From the NCBI GenBank assembly GCA_965208745.1, contig CBDBPN010000004.1, positions 3,100,001 through 3,164,000 on the forward strand: DNA of 64,000 bases. The letters run 5' to 3'. Origin of the DNA: VXNE01 sp965208745. Lineage in GTDB: Bacteria > Pseudomonadota > Gammaproteobacteria > Pseudomonadales > Azotimanducaceae. The position numbers were made by a program, and so were the translations under genes. Below the pieces are notes generated by a model, which ran no database searches, was not told where the DNA came from, and saw only the letters and a list, made by a program, of their open reading frames with translations. Below are positions 60,069 through 64,000 of the stretch, piece after piece (the stretch's first letter is position 1; each line of letters starts with the position of its first letter).

Positions 60069-60631
60069 ACCGGGGGCAATTCGACCACGTCGTCCGTGCT
60101 GCCGGGGCCGTGTTGGGTACCGATGATGTGCTGGTGATCGGCAGCCAGGCAGTGCACGGGTCCCTGCGTTCCTTGTTTCCGGAGGCCCTGTGGTCCCTCG
60201 AGGTGGATGTGGCGTCTTTCGACGACACCGGAGCTGACGCGGACGTGATCGATGGCGCCATCGGGGAGCTATCCATGTTCCACTCGAGGTTCGGCTACTA
60301 CGCGCAGGGCGCCACGGCGGTAACGGCGGTGCTTCCGGAGGGCTGGAAAGATCGGCTTGTCGTCTACGAATCGCCCGGCACGGGCGGCGTTCGTGCCCAC
60401 TGCCTGGAGATGCACGATCTGTGGATCTCCAAGGCCATCGCCGGGCGGGCCGGGCGGGAGAAGGACCGCGAGTTCTGCCGCACGGTGCGGGAGTCCCGCC
60501 TGCTCGAAGGGACAGTGTTGTCAGAGCGCCTTGCCGCGGTGCGGGGCATCGATCCAGCCGTTCGGGAGCGAGTTCAGGAGATGATCGGGGCGGGGTCCGC
60601 GGCGCGCGGTTCGCGGTCGGATCCTGCGTGA
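60065..60631 (+). CDS. DUF6036-like nucleotidyltransferase (putative toxin)
   Basis: 188 residues. DDVLVIGSQAVHGSL is the nucleotidyltransferase GSxAxxG loop and ALWSLEVDVASFDD the acidic D-x-D/E position, with HCLEMHDLWISKAIAGR and KDREFCRTVRESRLLEG downstream. This fits the DUF6036/AbiEii-related group. It is translationally coupled to the 93-residue partner, so the pair looks like a toxin-antitoxin system, perhaps type IV. Not experimentally supported. Confidence 0.65.
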   Translation: MNRGQFDHVVRAAGAVLGTDDVLVIGSQAVHGSLRSLFPEALWSLEVDVASFDDTGADADVIDGAIGELSMFHSRFGYYAQGATAVTAVLPEGWKDRLVVYESPGTGGVRAHCLEMHDLWISKAIAGRAGREKDREFCRTVRESRLLEGTVLSERLAAVRGIDPAVRERVQEMIGAGSAARGSRSDPA

Positions 60632-60800
60632 CGTGCCCACCGGAGCTGGAGAGTGGGTTCCTTCGGGGTCCAGCGTGGGGACGGATTGGTGGGACTCATG
60701 GCTCCTGCGCTTGGCCCATGCTTGGCCCACGCAACGGTGGAATCAACCGCCTCCTCTCGGTTAAGTTTCGCCCGTTCTTCGTACGTCCGGCACCTGGCGC

Positions 60801-62117
60801 ATGGCATCGGTCGGAACCGCATACGAGGCCGCCCGCGAGGCCATCGGACGCCTGCTCCGTGAGGCCGGGCGGAAGGCGATTCTGCGCTCCGAACTGGTGC
60901 CGCATGCCCCGGCCCACGCCTGCGATCGCGCGCTGCGGGACTACTGCGAGAGCGGGGAGCTCACACGCGTCGGCCAGGGCATCTACGGCATCGGCGACGC
61001 CAAGGTGTTCGACATCGTGCCGGAGGTGATGCCGAAGCTCGGCTACCGCATCCTGCCGGGCGAACCCGTGCGGGGCTACAGCCAGAAGTCCGGCGGGGCG
61101 GTGTGGCGGCTGGACCGGCCCTGCCACCGCGTCATCCGCAAGCGCGGTGTGCAGGCGATGTTCGAGACGCCGGATGGAAGGCCGGTCGCGATCCGGCAGC
61201 AAGGAGGCGCCATGGACGCGATGCTGGAACCGCCCACGCGCAGGGAGATCGAAGCGCACTTCCACACGTTCGAGCGGTGTCACTCCCTCGCCCGCGCGGA
61301 GAAGGACCTGATCGTGCGCCGCGCGCTTGCCGCCATCGAAGGCTTCCGCAGCGAACGGGCGACGCTCGCCATCGAGGGCGGCACGGCGCTCGTGGCCTAT
61401 CATCGACTGACCAACCGTTTTTCGGAAGACTTGGATATCCGCCTGATCCCGGACGCATCCCTGCAGCGGCTCGGGGCCGAGGAACGGATTGCGGCACTCA
61501 AGGAGATCGGCCAGGAGTTCAGGGCGCACGTCCACGCCGAGATGCCCTTCCTGCAGCCCACGCGCAAGGGGCGGATTCGCAAGGACGCCGTGCTGCAGAC
61601 GTTCATCTACAACTATCGGAGCGCGGTGCCCGACGAAGAGGTGGTCGCGGGGCTGAAGTGCGAACTGGTGAACATCCCGCTGATCATGCCGACCGTCGAG
61701 CAAGCAGGGTTGGGCGCCGACCGGTTCGAGGCAATCCATCCCGTGGAGACCGCCAGCGGCAAGTGGCAGGCGCTCACCACGCGACTGCCGCGCAGTGCTG
61801 ACGCGTATCCCGATCTGGTGCGCCATGTCCACGATCTCGCCGCCATTCGTCCCGCACTTCTGCTCCTCGACCCCGAGACCGCTCGCACAACCATGCTGCG
61901 CGACGGGATCACGCACGAGTCCGTCGCCGCAGTGCTGAACGAACTGGCGCGGCCCGTATGGCGGGGTCACTACGAGAGCTACATGCGGCGGATGGGCGTC
62001 CTGCCGGTGACCGATTGGCCGAACAGCCACCCGGGCTGGGACACGGTGCTTGAGAACTTCACCGCGCTCGCCCGGGAGCTCGGCCTGCTGCGGGCCCTGC
62101 GGGCCGACCCGGCTTGA
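60801..62117 (+). CDS. AbiEi-AbiEii fusion (antitoxin wHTH plus nucleotidyltransferase toxin)
   Basis: 438 residues. Residues 1-137 match the N-terminal winged-helix half of AbiEi/DUF6088 antitoxins: ILRSELVPHAPAHACDRALR, GELTRVGQGIYGIGDAKVFD and RLDRPCHRVIRKRGVQ. Residues 138-438 match AbiEii nucleotidyltransferases: LAIEGGTALVAYH, RFSEDLDIRLIPD and YNYRSAVPDEEVV. At 61201-61207 AAGGAGG stands four bases before an in-frame ATG (61212), the natural start of AbiEii, so the toxin half may also be made alone. In other genomes the two are usually separate, overlapping genes. Confidence 0.8.
   Translation: MASVGTAYEAAREAIGRLLREAGRKAILRSELVPHAPAHACDRALRDYCESGELTRVGQGIYGIGDAKVFDIVPEVMPKLGYRILPGEPVRGYSQKSGGAVWRLDRPCHRVIRKRGVQAMFETPDGRPVAIRQQGGAMDAMLEPPTRREIEAHFHTFERCHSLARAEKDLIVRRALAAIEGFRSERATLAIEGGTALVAYHRLTNRFSEDLDIRLIPDASLQRLGAEERIAALKEIGQEFRAHVHAEMPFLQPTRKGRIRKDAVLQTFIYNYRSAVPDEEVVAGLKCELVNIPLIMPTVEQAGLGADRFEAIHPVETASGKWQALTTRLPRSADAYPDLVRHVHDLAAIRPALLLLDPETARTTMLRDGITHESVAAVLNELARPVWRGHYESYMRRMGVLPVTDWPNSHPGWDTVLENFTALARELGLLRALRADPA
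61201..61214 (+). promoter_or_regulatory. Internal Shine-Dalgarno and start codon for the AbiEii half
   Basis: AAGGAGG (61201-61207) followed four bases later by ATG (61212-61214). It lies exactly at the junction of the antitoxin-like and toxin-like halves of the fused AbiE gene, as expected if the toxin once had its own start. It would give a 301-residue product. Confidence 0.6.
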
Positions 62118-62495
62118 CCCGGATCCACACCTGCCACCACGGGCCTCCTGTACGTTCGAGGTACTGCCGCGGCCTCACCGGCCGGCGCACGGCTACCGAT
62201 CCACAAGGTTCAGACCACGGTGGCACGGGCGGTGTCAATCGCCAATCGCACGCCACAGCGCTTCGGGATTTCTGGTGGCGGCAAACCACGGACCGGCTCG
62301 AAAGCCCGTACGGCCTACGAGGTATAGGCGTTTCCTGTGACTGATTGGCGCAAGGGCTATCCGGCTTGGCGCACGGCCCTGGCGAGCTTCAGGGTGCTGG
62401 CAGGCGAACTGGGATCGGTGGGGTCGCATCGGACCTGCAAGCCCGCCGTCTCCCCTCCACTCCGGGGCTCATGGGCCCGACGGCCGGCACACGGT
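62118..62495. other. Gene-free gap with a degenerate AbiEii C-terminal duplicate
   Basis: From 62337 to about 62425 the plus strand reads VTDWRKGYPAWRTALASFRV then LAGELGSVG, clearly related to the last 30 residues of the preceding AbiEii protein (VTDWPNSHPGWDTVLENF, then ARELGLLRAL). Upstream, YEV-stop-AFPVTDW shows the same alignment broken by a TAG. So a second AbiEii copy has decayed here. The remaining bases show no gene or repeat. Confidence 0.55.
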
Positions 62496-63485
62496 CTACC
62501 GGTCCGCCAGGTGACACCGGGCCATGCGTACTTCCATCTTGGCATCCCCTCCGTCGGTCAAATGGCGTGCGCCCGCTTCCGCTGCCGGCAAGGGCCGCGG
62601 CGCCACCGACCGGCACACCTCCATCACGTGCGGACACCGGGGATGAAATCGGCACCCTGACGGCGGGTCGAGCGCCGTCGCGATCTCCCCGCTGACGTGC
62701 CCGCTTGCCCTCGGATGGGTCGGATCCGGCCGCGGCACCGCGGCGAGCAGCGCCTGCGTGTAGGGATGCCGCGGCTCGGCGAACACCGCGGCACTCGGCC
62801 CGCTCTCCACGATCTCTCCGAGGTACATCACGCCGAGCCGGTCGCTGGTGTGTTCGACCAGTGCGAGATCGTGCGCGATCAGCAGGTAGGACAGCGAGAG
62901 CTCGGTCTGCAGGTCCTGTAGCAGGTTGAGGATCTGCGCGCGGATGGACACGTCGAGGGCGGAGACGGGTTCGTCGAGCACGATGAGGTCGGGCCTCGGG
63001 ACGAGGGCCCGGGCAATGGCGATCCGCTGCCGCTGCCCGCCCGAGAACTCGTGCGGGTAGAGCCGCGCGGCGTTCGCGGGCAGTCCGACCAGTTCGAGCA
63101 CCTCGGTGGTCCGCGCCTGGACGGAGCGGCCACGTGCGCCGCGTGCGGTGAGCGGCTCGGCGAGGATGGTACCGACGCGCAGCCGCGGGTTCAGGGAGCT
63201 GTACGGGTCCTGGAACACCGCCTGCACCCGCGCGCGGAATCCCTTGCGCCCGTCGCGGTCCAGCGACGCGACGTCCATCCCGTCGAAGACGATGCGACCC
63301 GCGTGCAGCCGCTCGAGCCCGAGGACGAGCTTGGCCAGCGTGCTCTTGCCGCAGCCGGACTCTCCCACCAGCGCGTAGGTCTGACCCGCGTCCAGCGACA
63401 GGTCCACGCCGTCGACGGCCCTGAGCACACGTCCGCCACCCATCGCGAAGTGGCAGCTCACGCCCTCCAGGGCCAGCAGCGTCAA
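62496..63485 (-). CDS. Oligopeptide/dipeptide ABC transporter ATP-binding protein (OppF/DppF type)
   Basis: 329 residues. TYALVGESGCGKSTLAKLV (Walker A), ARVQAVFQDPYSSLNPRLRV (Q-loop), PHEFSGGQRQRIAIARALVP (signature), LIVLDEPVSALDVSIRAQIL (Walker B) and YLLIAHDLALVEH (H-switch), then the C-terminal oligo/HPY region with GCRFHPRCPHVMEVC. TTG start (63485) in an overlap with the upstream OppD stop. Second of two ATPases of a peptide or metal-chelate importer. Confidence 0.93.
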   Translation of the reverse strand: MTLLALEGVSCHFAMGGGRVLRAVDGVDLSLDAGQTYALVGESGCGKSTLAKLVLGLERLHAGRIVFDGMDVASLDRDGRKGFRARVQAVFQDPYSSLNPRLRVGTILAEPLTARGARGRSVQARTTEVLELVGLPANAARLYPHEFSGGQRQRIAIARALVPRPDLIVLDEPVSALDVSIRAQILNLLQDLQTELSLSYLLIAHDLALVEHTSDRLGVMYLGEIVESGPSAAVFAEPRHPYTQALLAAVPRPDPTHPRASGHVSGEIATALDPPSGCRFHPRCPHVMEVCRSVAPRPLPAAEAGARHLTDGGDAKMEVRMARCHLADR

Positions 63486-64000
63486 GGCGCGTCCTCGTGC
63501 AGCCAGCAGCGTACGGCGTGGCCGTCGTCCAGCCGCGTCTCCGGCGGTGCGGCCTGGCGGCATCGCTCGGTAGCGTGCGGACAGCGCGGATGGAACGCGC
63601 ATCCGGACGGTAGCTGCAGCGCGTCCGGTGGCGTCCCGCCGATGGCGGTAAGCCGTCCACGACGACGGCCGAGGCGCGGCAGCGAGTCGAGGAGACCCTG
63701 GGTATAGGGATGCGCCGGGGCGGAGTACAGGGTGCCCGCGTCGGCGGTCTCGACGATGCGCCCCGCGTACATCACGGCGATCCGGCGGCACAGGCTCGCC
63801 GCCACGCCGAGATCGTGGGTTATGAACAGCAACGCGGCGCCGGTCTCGGCCTGCAGCGTCTCGAGGAGGTCCATGAACTGGACCTGGATGGTCACGTCGA
63901 GCGCGCTGGTGGGCTCGTCCGCGATCAGCACGCGCGGCCGGCACGCGATCGCCATCGCCGCGACCACGCGTTGGCGCATCCCGCCGCTGAACTGGTGCGG
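63482..64000 (-). CDS. Oligopeptide/dipeptide ABC transporter ATP-binding protein (OppD/DppD type), 5' end missing
   Basis: The window's right edge cuts the gene: 172 residues of its C-terminal part are present, from the signature HQFSGGMRQRVVAAMAIACR onward: RVLIADEPTSALDVTIQVQF (Walker B), LLFITHDLGVAASLCRRIAV (H-loop), HPYTQGLLDSLPRLGRRRG and GCAFHPRCPHATERC. Walker A lies outside. Its stop codon overlaps the TTG of the OppF-type gene, so the two form an operon. Permease and binding-protein genes should lie beyond base 64000. Confidence 0.93.
   Translation of the reverse strand, partial: PHQFSGGMRQRVVAAMAIACRPRVLIADEPTSALDVTIQVQFMDLLETLQAETGAALLFITHDLGVAASLCRRIAVMYAGRIVETADAGTLYSAPAHPYTQGLLDSLPRLGRRRGRLTAIGGTPPDALQLPSGCAFHPRCPHATERCRQAAPPETRLDDGHAVRCWLHEDAP

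Noticed and set aside
1..64000. CRISPR arrays, rRNA genes, prophage or plasmid origins
   Set aside because: No regularly spaced repeats, rRNA-like stretches, phage structural genes, or iteron/DnaA-box clusters were found.

Overview
This 64 kb window is high-GC bacterial chromosome (visibly well above 60% G+C, with G/C-biased third positions). Its conserved blocks are laid out as in Gammaproteobacteria: rpsU-dnaG-rpoD followed by a tRNA with anticodon CAU, lptD-surA-pdxA-rsmA-apaG with apaH close by, and amgK-murU-rpe-gph-trpE. LptD and an O-antigen ligase indicate a Gram-negative outer membrane with LPS. No rRNA, plasmid or prophage structural genes are visible. The mix of many unrelated catabolic genes with many toxin-antitoxin or defence genes resembles free-living or host-associated marine gammaproteobacterial genomes, but that habitat is inference.

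Layout. 0-6.3 kb: cell-surface polysaccharide genes (truncated manC, GT4 glycosyltransferase, O-antigen ligase), a frameshifted Rpn/DUF4351 nuclease gene, and an NCS2 nucleobase permease with an unusual C-terminal domain. 6.3-12.1 kb: tRNA(CAU), rpoD, dnaG, rpsU on the minus strand and, divergently, tsaD-folB. 12.2-13.8 kb: an exported methyltransferase and an SDR. 13.8-22.5 kb: the apaH/apaG/rsmA/pdxA/surA/lptD block, split between apaH and apaG by an oppositely oriented, decayed cytosine-5 methyltransferase plus Vsr cassette. 22.5-31.4 kb: a dense plus-strand run amgK-murU-rpe-gph-trpE-ion channel-TolB-like amidohydrolase. 31.4-52.6 kb: an accessory metabolic region (AAC(3)-type acetyltransferase, BCCT transporter, enolase-superfamily enzyme, N-acyl-D-amino-acid deacylase, nucleoside hydrolase, D-amino-acid-oxidase-like enzyme, phytanoyl-CoA dioxygenase, fused CaiB CoA-transferase, cupin, serine hydrolase). 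It is interleaved with an MntA/HepT pair, a PIN toxin pair with an operator-like palindrome, two NYN-domain RNase-like genes and a complete IS whose transposase is frameshifted. 52.8-62.4 kb: a defence/conflict island. It holds a TOTE-type primase-helicase-nuclease gene with an internal deletion, a very large SNF2 ATPase, a nucleotidyltransferase TA-like pair, and an AbiEi-AbiEii gene in which antitoxin and toxin are fused in one frame but an internal Shine-Dalgarno plus ATG is kept. 62.5-64 kb: two oligopeptide-type ABC transporter ATPases, the second cut by the window edge.

How the parts relate. The housekeeping genes are all intact and often translationally coupled by short overlaps. The damaged genes (Rpn, methyltransferase, Vsr, IS transposase, TOTE helicase) are all accessory or mobile, so the window looks like a stable core into which selfish and defence modules arrive and then decay. 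Base-level lesions could in principle be assembly errors; the TOTE deletion and the C-terminally truncated Vsr are too large for that. The most notable points are the AbiEi-AbiEii fusion with a degenerate duplicate of its 3' end downstream, the broken TOTE locus, the dcm/vsr insertion between apaG and apaH, and a voltage-gated channel with a TLEDWTD selectivity filter.
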